Shown piece after piece: positions 1-8,767 of a DNA stretch of 24,088 nt. Positions within the stretch are counted from its first letter, which is position 1; each line of letters opens with the position of its first letter. A model generated the notes under the pieces. That model had not been told where the DNA came from. It saw only the letters and a list, made by a program, of their open reading frames with translations, and did not search any database. Origin of the DNA: DAOUAM01 sp034433305 (GTDB lineage: Bacteria; Chloroflexota; Dehalococcoidia; Lucifugimonadales; DAOUAM01); the NCBI GenBank assembly GCA_034433305.1, contig DAOUAM010000070.1, positions 1 to 24,088 on the forward strand. Reading direction: 5' to 3'. Both the position numbers and the translations under genes were made by a program.

Positions 1-231
1 AAGGCCAAGGTCTTCTTCAACGGGACCGTCACCCTGGGAGGCACCTTCGACATCAGCGCCGCCACCGGCGGGCAGACCACCCTCAGCGCCGATACCTACG
101 TGTTCGTCTACAGCCAGGGCGGCACGCTGTTGCAGACGGTGAAGTTCCACACCTCCTGCTCCCAGCCCCTCTTCCTGGGCGACCAGTTCGGCAGCATACA
201 GCTCGTGGGGTTCACAGGCGTGAACGACTAG
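1..231 (+). CDS. 3' end of a probable secreted/surface protein (partial)
   Basis: Frame 1 is open from the left edge to a TAG at 229-231, giving the last 76 residues of a protein whose start lies outside the window. The residues are rich in Gly, Thr, Ser, Phe and Val and read as alternating beta strands (KVFFNGTVTLGG, YVFVYSQGG). The stretch FHTSCSQPLFLGDQFGSIQL, with a Cys in an HTSC motif followed by GD.FGS, resembles a short conserved beta-sandwich segment I associate with secreted bacterial proteins that carry anchoring domains. I cannot name the family with certainty. No membrane anchor, LPXTG motif or sorting tail follows, since the protein simply ends in GFTGVND. A hairpin repeat starts 12 nt after the stop and may end the transcript. 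That it is coding is likely; its function is unknown. Confidence 0.65.
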   Translation, partial: KAKVFFNGTVTLGGTFDISAATGGQTTLSADTYVFVYSQGGTLLQTVKFHTSCSQPLFLGDQFGSIQLVGFTGVND

Positions 232-242
232 GCAAGTAAAGT

Positions 243-339
243 GTAGGGGCGGGCCTTGTGGTTGCCCAGGGCCAGGGCAGGCACAAGGCCTGCCCCTACC
301 AGATGGCCTTCCTGTAGGGGCAACCCTTGTGGTTGCCCC
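243..339. repeat. Two palindromic repeats of one family (REP-like family B)
   Basis: The first copy is an 18-bp inverted repeat: arm GTAGGGGCGGGCCTTGTG at 243-260 pairs with 282-299, with one G-T wobble. The second copy has a perfect 9-bp stem (317-325 with 331-339, loop CTTGT). The left part is shared: both read GTAGGGGC, three variable bases, then CCTTGTGGTTGCCC. They lie between a rightward gene end and the terminator of a leftward gene, a usual position for REP-type elements. No reading frame is supported here. Confidence 0.75.
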
Positions 340-480
340 ATCGGCCTTTCGCCTTGTGCCTATCCCACAGCCTTGATGGTGGCCCGAGAGGCCCACCAGG
401 AACGGGTAAATGACCGCTCGCCCTGAGCTTGTCCAGGGGCGCTTTACCAGCCAACGTGCAGTTATCGGACAGGCCCTAAA
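340..480. other. Intergenic stretch without a gene
   Basis: I see no coding signal between the family B repeats and the accDA terminator. The only recognisable piece is CCCTGAGCTTGTCC at 421-434. It matches, apart from one base, the reverse complement of part of the long palindrome at 8466-8530 and so may be a partial copy of that repeat. Confidence 0.45.
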
Positions 481-530
481 GAGGAAAAGGCCCCTCGTGG
501 AGTCCATCCGGGACTGCCACGAGGGGCCTT
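481..530 (-). terminator. Intrinsic terminator after accDA
   Basis: A perfect 14-bp stem (487-500 with 517-530) encloses a smaller stem AGTCC/GGACT. Read on the minus strand, the hairpin is followed by TTTTCCTC, a U-rich tail. It lies about 75 nt past the accDA stop codon at 607 and so fits as the end of that transcript. On the plus strand the tail (CTATTTC) is poorer in T. Confidence 0.8.
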
Positions 531-606
531 CTATTTCGATGGCAGCAGGCTGGAGTTGGCCAGTGCGAGGGCAGGCCCATGCCGAGATTGCTCGAATATG
601 GAGGTA

Positions 607-2478
<1,872 letters not shown>

Positions 2479-2725
2479 TTGTCCTCGCCTCTCCGGGCAC
2501 GCTCGGCATTGCTGCCGCGTGCCCCATTCTGCCTGACCAGCACAGGCCCCTGGCCGAGGCGCCTGGTACGCCCGGCCTGCAGGCCAGCACCTGTTCTGCG
2601 CGGGGGCACCCTCCGGCCAGAAACGAGAGGCCGTGCCACCTTGGGCAGACCAGGACTTGCAACATTGTCTCAGTCCTAATGATACCCTGCCCGCCGCATC
2701 CGCAAAACGCCTGTCTCGCCAGGGA
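2479..2725. other. Upstream region of accDA, no clear gene
   Basis: The accDA frame stays open here, but the translation is Arg/Cys/Trp/Pro-rich and resembles no AccD N-terminus. I read it as untranslated leader or promoter DNA. No convincing -35/-10 pair was found by eye, so the accDA promoter is unresolved. Confidence 0.45.
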
Positions 2726-2788
2726 CCCTCTCTAGCTCTCCCCCAGAGAGGACGAGAACAGTCCCACTTCGAGAGGGGAAGAGGACAC
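2726..2788 (+). repeat. Two-hairpin repeat, family A, copy 1 (diverged)
   Basis: It starts CCCTCTCTAGCTCTCCCCC and continues with AGAGAGGACGAGAACAGTCCC and GAGAGGGGAAGAGGA. This is the same order of blocks as the better preserved copies at 5579, 5662, 15014, 17266 and 17350. The arms are weaker here. It lies between ftsK and accDA. Confidence 0.7.
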
Positions 2789-2824
2789 CCTACCGCCGGT
2801 CCCGGGGCACACCAAGACCAAGAG

Positions 2825-2846
2825 GGGCGCACCCAGGCGTGCGCCC
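2825..2846 (-). terminator. Hairpin downstream of ftsK, possible terminator
   Basis: A perfect 8-bp GC stem (2825-2832 with 2839-2846, loop CCAGGC) lies 64 nt past the ftsK stop. On the minus strand it is followed by CTCTTGGTCTT, only moderately U-rich. On the plus strand it is followed by TTCCGTTTT, a better tail, but no rightward gene ends here. It may be a weak terminator for ftsK. Confidence 0.45.
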
Positions 2847-2909
2847 TTCCGTTTTCATTACGTATGCAGCAGTCCCGGTGGTTTTCAGCAGACGCGGAAA
2901 GGGACCAGG

Positions 2910-5534
2910 TTACACTCTGTTACTAATTATAACATCCCTGGACTTGGAGCCATCACTGGGGCCGACGACGCCGGCATCCTCAAGCTGGTCCATGAGGCGG
3001 GCAGCCCTGGGGTATCCGATGCGCAGGCGGCGCTGGAGCAAGGACGTGGATATCTTGTTGTACTGGCGGGCCATCTCGATGGCCTTCTCCAGCAACTGGT
3101 CGCGGTCCTCGTCGTCCTCGTCGTCATCGCCGGCGGCGCGCTCCTCCAGCACCGGCTCCAGGTTAATCTCGGGCAGCGGTAGCCAGCGAGTGGTCTTCCA
3201 GTAGTTGACCAGGTTCTCGATCTCCTGGTCGGAGATAAAGACGCCCTGGACGCGGATGGGCCTGGGTGCGTCCACAGGCAGGTAGAGCATGTCGCCTCGA
3301 CCCAGCAGCTTCTCGGCGCCGGCGGTGTCCAGGATGGTCCGGGAGTCCACCTGGGAGGTCACGCCGAAGCTGATGCGGCTGGGGAAGTTGGCCTTTATCA
3401 GGCCGGTTATGACGTCCACCGAGGGCCTCTGGGTGGCGACGATAAGGTGAATGCCCGTGGCGCGGCCTAGCTGGGCCAGGCGGCACAGCGACTGCTCCAC
3501 GTCGAAGGCCGCCGTCATCATCAGGTCGGCCAACTCGTCCACGGCCACCACCAGGAAGGGCATCTTCTGGGGCATCTTCTTGTTGTAGGCCTGGATGTTC
3601 CGGACGCCTACCTCCTCCATGAGGCGGTAGCGGTCCATCATCTCGCGGATGAGGCCCTTCAGGAAGCCGACTACCTGGTCGTTCTCCACCACCACGGGCG
3701 TCAGCAGGTGGGGAATGCCGTTGTAGGGCGTCAGCTCCACGCGCTTGGGGTCCACCAGCAGCAGGCGCATCTCGGCCGGCGTCTTCTCCATGATGAGGCA
3801 GGAGACGATGGTGTTGATGCAGACGCTCTTGCCGCTGCCCGTGGCGCCGGCGATGAGCAGGTGGGGCATGCGGGCCAGGTCTATGACCACGGTCTCGCCG
3901 CCGCTGCCTTTGCCCAGGGCGACGGGTAGCTGGGCCTTGTGGCGCAGCCTGGAGAACTCGGAGCTTTCCATGACCGAGCGCAGGGTCACCAGACTGGGCC
4001 GAGGGTTGGGCACCTCGATGCCGATGAGGGACTGGCCCATGGCCGGGGTCTCGATGCGGATGGTGGGCGTCTTGAGGGCCAGCGCCAGGTCCTTCTCCCG
4101 CGACAGGATGCTGTCCACCTTGACACGGGTCTTGGTCTCCACCTGGGCCACCATGGGCTTGCCGTGCTTGTCCAGCCTGGGGCGCCCGTACTCGTCCTTC
4201 TCCCTGACCTGCTTGTAGCGCCGCACCCACCCCGGCACCAGGCCGTACATGGTCACGGCTGGCCCGGGCCGTACCTGGGTCACCTCTACCTCGACGCTGT
4301 ACTCGGAGAGCGTCCGCTTGATGGTCTCGGCGGTCTCCCTGATCTCCTCCTCGGTGATGCCGCCCTCCTCGCCCTCGATGAGCAGTGAGGTGGAAGGCTT
4401 CTCCCAGGTCTCCACCGGCGCGGCGTCGGCAGGAGGCAGCGCGACGGCGGCGGGTGCGGCCTCCTCTTCCTCCTCATCTTCCTCTTCGCTGTCCTCGCCC
4501 TCCCCTTCCAGCGCGTCGTCCTCCTCCTCGGATGCCTCGGCGGAGTCGGCAGACTGGGCCAGGCTTATGGGCTGCTCTGCCTGCTCCTCTTCCTCTTCGA
4601 CCATGTCAGCAGCATCATCGTCGGGGTCCACCTGGGCGCTGCTGTCCACGACCGTGGGCTGTGGGGGCGCCGCGTACCTGCTCACGTAGGGCGTGGCAGG
4701 CGCCTCGGGCACGGGCGAGGCCACGACGAAGCCGCTGGAGGCGATGGCCGGCGTGGCTGGGGCCGGCACGGCGCGCGAGCGGGTGTAGGGTGACAGGACT
4801 TCGGGCGGCATGCGAGGCCCTTCCTCTTCTTCATCGTCCTCCTCCACCAGGGCGGGCGCCGTCTGGGCCTTGCGCTGCGGCAGGTGTACCCTGGGTCGGA
4901 AGCGGTACAGGTAGGCCAGCGCCGACAGCAGCCACTTCACCCCCAGGGCCACGTAGGCATAGAGGGCCAGGAGCAGCCTGCCCAGGGCCACGCCGATGTC
5001 GGCTGTCAGGGCCGGCGCGACGACCCACATGCCAGCGATGAATATCCCCAGGAGCTTCAGTACGCCCAGCCACGCGGGAGAGCCGCCCAGGGCCTCCCCT
5101 ACCCTGCCTCCCAGGGACACCTGGCCGTGCAGGGTGAAGGCGCCCAGTGCCCCTTGCGTGGGCTGGAAGAAGGAAAGCATGCCCAGCACCAGGGCCAGCA
5201 GCGCCAGGGAGCCGACCCACAGGGTGGGGCGGCTGAACCAGGCCCGTTGCCGGGCCAACGCCACCAGGAAGGCGGCGCCCCACGCGGCCACGGGCGCGAT
5301 GCCCAGGCCCAGCACCGACAGCACAGCCCTCCTGGCCGACAGGTAGGCGGCGTTGATGTCAGGCCAGTACCAGTAGGCCAGGGCAAAAGGCACAGCAGCC
5401 AGCACCACCAGGACCACCCTGACGTACCAGGCGGAGAGCAGCCCTCCAGGCCCCTCTCTGGCCTTATCAGACTTTTCGGCCTTCGTGGCCTTCTTCCGCT
5501 CTTCCCTCTGCTCGCTCTGCTTCTTCTTGGCCAT
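2910..5534 (-). CDS. ftsK: DNA translocase FtsK/SpoIIIE
   Basis: The ATP-driven DNA pump at the division septum clears the terminus region and helps resolve chromosome dimers. The 874 residues show the family order. A basic N-terminus is followed by about four membrane segments (near 35-57, 70-93, 104-122, 155-178) and a long variable linker. The RecA-like motor has Walker A GATGSGKS at 563-570 and Walker B LVVAVDELADL at 661-671. A C-terminal winged-helix gamma domain (about 810-870, KISTSLLQRRLRIGYPRAARLMDQLE) reads polar DNA sequences. The linker is unusually acidic, with Glu/Asp runs at about 231-239 and 303-358. The ATG at 5534 is followed by a Lys-rich start (AKKKQ). The gene sits behind RNase J, as spoIIIE lies close to rnjB in Bacillus. 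It has its own promoter at 5793-5820, and two family A repeats lie in its leader. Confidence 0.96.
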   Translation of the reverse strand: MAKKKQSEQREERKKATKAEKSDKAREGPGGLLSAWYVRVVLVVLAAVPFALAYWYWPDINAAYLSARRAVLSVLGLGIAPVAAWGAAFLVALARQRAWFSRPTLWVGSLALLALVLGMLSFFQPTQGALGAFTLHGQVSLGGRVGEALGGSPAWLGVLKLLGIFIAGMWVVAPALTADIGVALGRLLLALYAYVALGVKWLLSALAYLYRFRPRVHLPQRKAQTAPALVEEDDEEEEGPRMPPEVLSPYTRSRAVPAPATPAIASSGFVVASPVPEAPATPYVSRYAAPPQPTVVDSSAQVDPDDDAADMVEEEEEQAEQPISLAQSADSAEASEEEDDALEGEGEDSEEEDEEEEEAAPAAVALPPADAAPVETWEKPSTSLLIEGEEGGITEEEIRETAETIKRTLSEYSVEVEVTQVRPGPAVTMYGLVPGWVRRYKQVREKDEYGRPRLDKHGKPMVAQVETKTRVKVDSILSREKDLALALKTPTIRIETPAMGQSLIGIEVPNPRPSLVTLRSVMESSEFSRLRHKAQLPVALGKGSGGETVVIDLARMPHLLIAGATGSGKSVCINTIVSCLIMEKTPAEMRLLLVDPKRVELTPYNGIPHLLTPVVVENDQVVGFLKGLIREMMDRYRLMEEVGVRNIQAYNKKMPQKMPFLVVAVDELADLMMTAAFDVEQSLCRLAQLGRATGIHLIVATQRPSVDVITGLIKANFPSRISFGVTSQVDSRTILDTAGAEKLLGRGDMLYLPVDAPRPIRVQGVFISDQEIENLVNYWKTTRWLPLPEINLEPVLEERAAGDDDEDDEDRDQLLEKAIEMARQYNKISTSLLQRRLRIGYPRAARLMDQLEDAGVVGPSDGSKSRDVIISNRV

Positions 5535-5578
5535 AGCCTCGCAGCCCTCGAAGAAAGACTCGCCTCGACCCTGCAGAT

Positions 5579-5655
5579 GCCCCCTCTCTGGCTCTCCCCC
5601 AGAGGGGGCGAGAACAGTCCCTGCCCCCTGTGGGGAAGGTCAGGAAGGAGGCAGG
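5579..5655 (+). repeat. Two-hairpin repeat, family A, copy 2
   Basis: The first hairpin has perfect 9-bp arms, GCCCCCTCT at 5579-5587 with AGAGGGGGC at 5601-5609. The second is built on CCCCCTGTGGGG. The copy ends in GGTCAGGAAGGAGGC. It lies in the transcribed leader of ftsK, directly before copy 3. Confidence 0.85.
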
Positions 5656-5661
5656 ACGCCA

Positions 5662-5741
5662 GCCCCCTCTCTGACTCTCCCCCACAAGTAGGCGAGAAAT
5701 GTCCCTTCCCCCTGTGGGGGAAGGCCAGGATGGGGGCAGGC
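5662..5741 (+). repeat. Two-hairpin repeat, family A, copy 3
   Basis: It starts GCCCCCTCTCTGACTCTCCC about 82 nt after the start of copy 2, in the same orientation. The second hairpin is perfect: TTCCCCC, loop TGT, GGGGGAA at about 5706-5722. The first hairpin is broken by the change to CACAAGTAGG. The pair forms a direct tandem in the ftsK leader. Confidence 0.85.
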
Positions 5742-5792
5742 ACTTGCCAGTCCTCCCCCGGCAGGGTGTGTGCGGCCTCGTTGCCAGGTCTG

Positions 5793-5820
5793 ATTAAAAT
5801 TCTTATACAAACCCTGTCAA
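5793..5820 (-). promoter_or_regulatory. Sigma70-type promoter for ftsK
   Basis: On the minus strand a perfect -35 TTGACA (5820-5815) is separated by 16 bp from TTTAAT (5798-5793), one mismatch from TATAAT. It lies in a short AT-rich stretch between the rnj stop and the ftsK leader. Transcription from about 5786 would give a leader of about 250 nt containing both family A repeats. Confidence 0.7.
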
Positions 5821-5891
5821 AAGTACAGGCTAACATGCTCATGAATAGGCCATTTATGGAAGGGGTGAGGGAGGAGGGCAAGCAGACAGGC

Positions 5892-7550
5892 TCAGACCGC
5901 TTCCATGACCGTGAGGACGGTAGGCCGCCGTCGGGTCTCTTTGTACAGGAAGCTGGAGACAGCCTCGGTGACGTTGGCCCTGGCCTTGTCCAAAGGTAAG
6001 GCACGCAGGCCATCGGCCTCAAGGGCGGACAGGACCGCCTGGGCAGTCCTTTCGTACAGGTCTTCCGACTCGTCCATCTCCACGAAGCCCGAGGAGAGGA
6101 CCTCAGGGGGCTTGACGGGCTTGCTGGTGCGCCTGTCCAGGGTCACGGTCACCACCACGACCCCATCGCGGGCCAGGCGCCGGCGCTCGTTGAGCACCTT
6201 GCTGTAGGAGCCCCACAGGCGCTGGCCGTCCACGTAGACGTGGCCTGCCTGCACCTTCTCCACCACCCGCCCAGACTCGCCGTCCAGCTCCAGCACATCG
6301 CCGTCCTCCAGGACGAAGGTATTGCTGGCGGGGATGCCCATGGACTGGGCCAGGGCGGCATGGGCCACCAGATGCCTGTACTCGCCGTGGACGGGCACGA
6401 AGAACCTGGGCCTCACCAGGCTCAGCATCATCTTCAGCTCTTCCCGACTGGCGTGGCCATGGACGTGGACCAGGGCGATGCGGCTGTACAGCACCTTCGC
6501 CCCCTGGCGGTAGAGGTTGTCTATGGTCTTGGCCACCACAGTCTCGTTACCAGGGATGGGCGAGGCGGAGAACACCACTGTGTCGCCGGACACGATCTCG
6601 ATCTCGGCGTGCTCCTTGTTGGCGATGCGCACCAGGGCCGAGGTAGGCTCGCCCTGGCTGCCGGTGACCAGTATGACCACCTGGTTGTGAGGGAGCTGCC
6701 TGGCCTCGTGGAGCGGGACAATGGTGCCAGGCGGCGCCGTCAGGTAGCCCATGTTGAGGGCCATGTTCACGTTGTTGCTCATGCTGCGGCCCACCACCGT
6801 CACCTTGCGCCCGTACCTGACGGCGGCGTTTATGACCTGCTGCATGCGGGAGATGAGCGAGGCGAAGGTGGTTACCATGACGCGGCCCGATGCCTCGCGT
6901 ATGACGCTGTCCAGCGTCTCACCCACCACCTGCTCGGACTCGGTGTAGCCTTCCACTTCGGCGTAGGTAGAGTCGGAGCACAGCAGCAGCACGCCGTCCG
7001 ACGCAATCTGGGCCAGGGCCGTGAAGTCCGTGGGCTTGCCGTCCACGGGGGTGTGGTCAATCTTGAAGTCCCCCGTGTGGATAACCTTGCCCAGCGGCGT
7101 CGTCACGGCGATGCCCATGGCGTCCGGGATGGAGTGGCAGACCCGGAAGAACTCCACGCGGAACTTGCCCACCTTGAAGGGCGTGTGGGACTCCACCACG
7201 TTGAGCCTGGCCTCGTGCAGCATGCCCGACTCGCGCAGCTTCACCACGATGAGGCCGTGGGACAGGCGCGAGGAGTAAACGGGTACGTCCAGCTCCCGCA
7301 GCACGTAGGGCAGCGCGCCGATGTGGTCCTCGTGGCCGTGGGTGATCAGGATGGCCCTGACCTTCCGCCTGTTCTCCACCAGGTAGCTGATGTCGGGGAT
7401 GACAAAGTCAATCCCCGGCATGTCCTCCTCCGGGAACAGCACGCCGGCGTCGATGACGACGATGTCGTCATCGGACTCCAGGGCCATCATGTTCTTGCCT
7501 ATTTCCCCCAGTCCACCCAGGGGAATGACTCGCAACACGTTCCGAGGCAT
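5892..7550 (-). CDS. rnj: Ribonuclease J
   Basis: This 552-residue metallo-beta-lactamase/beta-CASP nuclease has the usual length for RNase J, which degrades and matures RNA by 5'-exonuclease and endonuclease activity. The zinc motif HGHEDHIGALPY starts at residue 71. It is followed by GDFKIDHTPVDG, the beta-CASP region with VVGRSMSNN and LVTGSQGEPTSALVRIA, and the late motif HVHGHASREEL with FVPVHGEYRHLVAHAALA. The N-terminus MPRNVLRVIPLGGLGEIGKN is typical, which supports the ATG at 7550, although the ribosome binding site there is weak. It lies 62 nt after the uracil-DNA glycosylase gene, with no terminator between, so the two are probably transcribed together. The ftsK promoter lies just beyond its stop. 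I see no missing catalytic residue. Confidence 0.96.
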   Translation of the reverse strand: MPRNVLRVIPLGGLGEIGKNMMALESDDDIVVIDAGVLFPEEDMPGIDFVIPDISYLVENRRKVRAILITHGHEDHIGALPYVLRELDVPVYSSRLSHGLIVVKLRESGMLHEARLNVVESHTPFKVGKFRVEFFRVCHSIPDAMGIAVTTPLGKVIHTGDFKIDHTPVDGKPTDFTALAQIASDGVLLLCSDSTYAEVEGYTESEQVVGETLDSVIREASGRVMVTTFASLISRMQQVINAAVRYGRKVTVVGRSMSNNVNMALNMGYLTAPPGTIVPLHEARQLPHNQVVILVTGSQGEPTSALVRIANKEHAEIEIVSGDTVVFSASPIPGNETVVAKTIDNLYRQGAKVLYSRIALVHVHGHASREELKMMLSLVRPRFFVPVHGEYRHLVAHAALAQSMGIPASNTFVLEDGDVLELDGESGRVVEKVQAGHVYVDGQRLWGSYSKVLNERRRLARDGVVVVTVTLDRRTSKPVKPPEVLSSGFVEMDESEDLYERTAQAVLSALEADGLRALPLDKARANVTEAVSSFLYKETRRRPTVLTVMEAV

Positions 7551-7612
7551 GCAGGTAATATCAGACTGCTAGATTTGTACTGGCCCTATCCCCAGGCCGG
7601 GCTGGCGGAGCG

Positions 7613-8227
7613 CTAGAACAAGCTAAGCTGCTTGGACTGGCCCGCCTGGTCCTGGGCCTGCGGCTGGCCCACGCTGGCGATGAGGTCAGGCAGCCTCTTG
7701 AAGTCCTCCTCCAGGGCCGAGCGCAGCTTGGGGTTGTGCAGTGCCGCCGCCGGATGGTAGATCGGGTAAATGATGATGCCGTTCCACTGCCTGGGCTTGC
7801 CCCGCGACTTGCTGATGGACTCCCCCGGGAAGAACCTGGAGAAGGAGTACCTGCCCAGCGTCACCACGACTCCAGGTCTTATCATCTCAAGCTGCCTGTC
7901 AAGGTACGGCTGGCAGGCCTGGATCTCGCCGGGCAGCGGGTCGCGGTTGTTGGGCGGCCGGCACTTGACCATATTGGTGATATAGACATCCTCGCGCTTC
8001 ATGCCGACGGAGGCCAGTAGCTCCGAAAGTAGCTGGCCGGCCGGCCCCACGAAGGGGCGGCCGCTCTGGTCTTCGAAGAAGCCTGGACCTTCGCCGATGA
8101 ACATGACTCTGGCAGCCAGCGAGCCTTCTCCCGGGACGGTCCTGGTGCGCGTCCTGGAAAGGCCACAGCGCGTGCAGGCTGCCACCTGCTGGACCAGCAG
8201 GTTGTACTCGGACGTATTGTTAGTCAT
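7613..8227 (-). CDS. Family 4 (Fe-S) uracil-DNA glycosylase
   Basis: It removes uracil from DNA at the start of base excision repair. Four cysteines at 18, 21, 89 and 105 match the 4Fe-4S ligands of family 4 enzymes (ACTRCGL, KCRPP, QACQPYL). The active-site motif is GEGPGFFEDQSGRPFVGPAG near residue 45, and the second motif is YHPAAALHN. I chose the ATG at 8227, giving 204 residues. GGAG lies 8 nt before it, and a promoter with -35 at 8275-8270 and -10 at 8252-8247 excludes the longer in-frame starts at 8275 and 8248. The protein ends in KQLSLF, which fits the bacterial beta-clamp binding pentapeptide QL(S/D)LF and is preceded by a Gln-rich, probably flexible tail. That is a visible motif; clamp binding is inference. 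RNase J follows in the same direction. Confidence 0.92.
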   Translation of the reverse strand: MTNNTSEYNLLVQQVAACTRCGLSRTRTRTVPGEGSLAARVMFIGEGPGFFEDQSGRPFVGPAGQLLSELLASVGMKREDVYITNMVKCRPPNNRDPLPGEIQACQPYLDRQLEMIRPGVVVTLGRYSFSRFFPGESISKSRGKPRQWNGIIIYPIYHPAAALHNPKLRSALEEDFKRLPDLIASVGQPQAQDQAGQSKQLSLF

Positions 8228-8246
8228 AGGCCACGCTCCGACCTTC

Positions 8247-8275
8247 ATCCTAACAGGTGGGTGAGGGGGCGTCAA
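8247..8275 (-). promoter_or_regulatory. Promoter of the uracil-DNA glycosylase - rnj unit
   Basis: On the minus strand TTGACG (8275-8270) and TAGGAT (8252-8247) are 17 bp apart. The start of transcription would fall near 8240, leaving a very short leader that still contains the GGAG before the ATG at 8227. Confidence 0.55.
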
Positions 8276-8600
8276 TGCGTGGCGCGTGGAAGAAATGGCC
8301 GTCCCGACACCACCTCCGGTCCGCGGCCTGCCAGAGACACCGCAGGGTGTGGCCTGTCAGTCCCATCCACCTGCCCTCGCCAGCTTCCCTCTTGCTGCGC
8401 AATGCTTTTTCGGAAGGCTGTGGAGGCGTCGGGGCAGTGCCGCAAGACCTCACCCCCGAAGCCTCCTCTCCGGTCCTTCGGCAAGCTCAGGGCCTGCCCC
8501 GAGCCTGCCGAGGGGACAGGAGTCGGAGAGGGGGCCGTAGATTGGCCGACGCTGTGCCCTTAAACACTGGGGTGAGGCCCGCCAGCTAGTCCTTTTGTGC
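8276..8600. other. Divergent intergenic region without a gene
   Basis: The region between the glycosylase and the CBS gene is open in several frames on both strands, but the translations are low-complexity Arg/Pro/Ser products of GC-rich DNA with no domain. I see no RNA gene. Apart from the palindrome at 8466-8530 there is only a small inverted repeat, CTTTT/AAAAG, around 8591-8605. Confidence 0.45.
8466..8530. repeat. Long imperfect palindrome (REP-like family C)
   Basis: The core arms CGGCA-GCTC-GGGC and GCCC-GAGC-TGCCG pair around a CT loop with two A/C mismatches. Outer arms CTCTCCG (8466-8472) and CGGAGAG (8524-8530) extend the stem. The core TTCGGCAAGCTCAGG resembles a palindromic sequence seen repeatedly in many GC-rich bacterial genomes. 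It lies outside any gene. Confidence 0.65.
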
Positions 8601-8655
8601 TAAAAGAGCGACAGTCCCGGACTAGTCACGAAGTTCATAAATGAGTCACCATTCC

Positions 8656-8716
8656 GTAACAGTATTGTAACAGTTTGCTAACGACAGCGTAACGGAATGG
8701 TAATATAATGGTAACG
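8656..8716. promoter_or_regulatory. Six-unit 11-bp repeat array overlapping a promoter (Pho-box-like)
   Basis: TAAC, or TAAT once, recurs at exactly 11-bp steps: 8657, 8668, 8679, 8690, 8701 and 8712. On the minus strand the best pair reads CTGTTAC-AATA-CTGTTAC, the 7+4+7 layout of a PhoB/PhoP box, and the whole array is GTTAC-type units. The array overlaps a plus-strand promoter: a perfect -10 TATAAT at 8704-8709, a 17-bp spacer, and ACGACA at 8681-8686 as a poor -35. That arrangement suits activation by a tandemly binding OmpR/PhoB-type response regulator. Inverted arms CCATTCCGT (8649-8657) and ACGGAATGG (8692-8700) lie across it. Which regulator binds is not visible. Confidence 0.65.
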
Positions 8717-8754
8717 ACAGTTGCGGACTGCACCCACAACTTTTGCCGCGCTGC

Positions 8755-8761
8755 AGGAGAG
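8755..8761 (+). promoter_or_regulatory. Ribosome binding site that fixes the CBS-gene start
   Basis: AGGAGAG lies 6 nt (8 nt counting from AGGAG) before a TTG at 8768. The upstream in-frame ATG at 8708 overlaps the -10 hexamer and precedes the predicted transcription start, so it cannot be used from this promoter. Confidence 0.65.
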
Positions 8762-8767
8762 TCCCCA

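Noticed and set aside
2479..2832. In-frame upstream extension of accDA by 118 codons
   Set aside because: It reads through a family A repeat and the downstream hairpin of ftsK, has no AccD similarity, and a GTG after a purine-rich stretch sits directly before the conserved part.
3163..4230. 355-codon minus-strand frame within ftsK
   Set aside because: Its Gly/Pro/Ala/Arg translation is a shifted frame of the FtsK motor domain.
6240..7616. 458-codon plus-strand frame opposite RNase J
   Set aside because: His/Asp/Val-rich antisense translation without domains; RNase J on the other strand has all its motifs.
8708..8767. ATG at 8708 as the start of the CBS protein
   Set aside because: It overlaps the -10 hexamer at 8704-8709, so it would precede the transcription start, and it has no ribosome binding site, whereas the TTG at 8768 has AGGAGAG.
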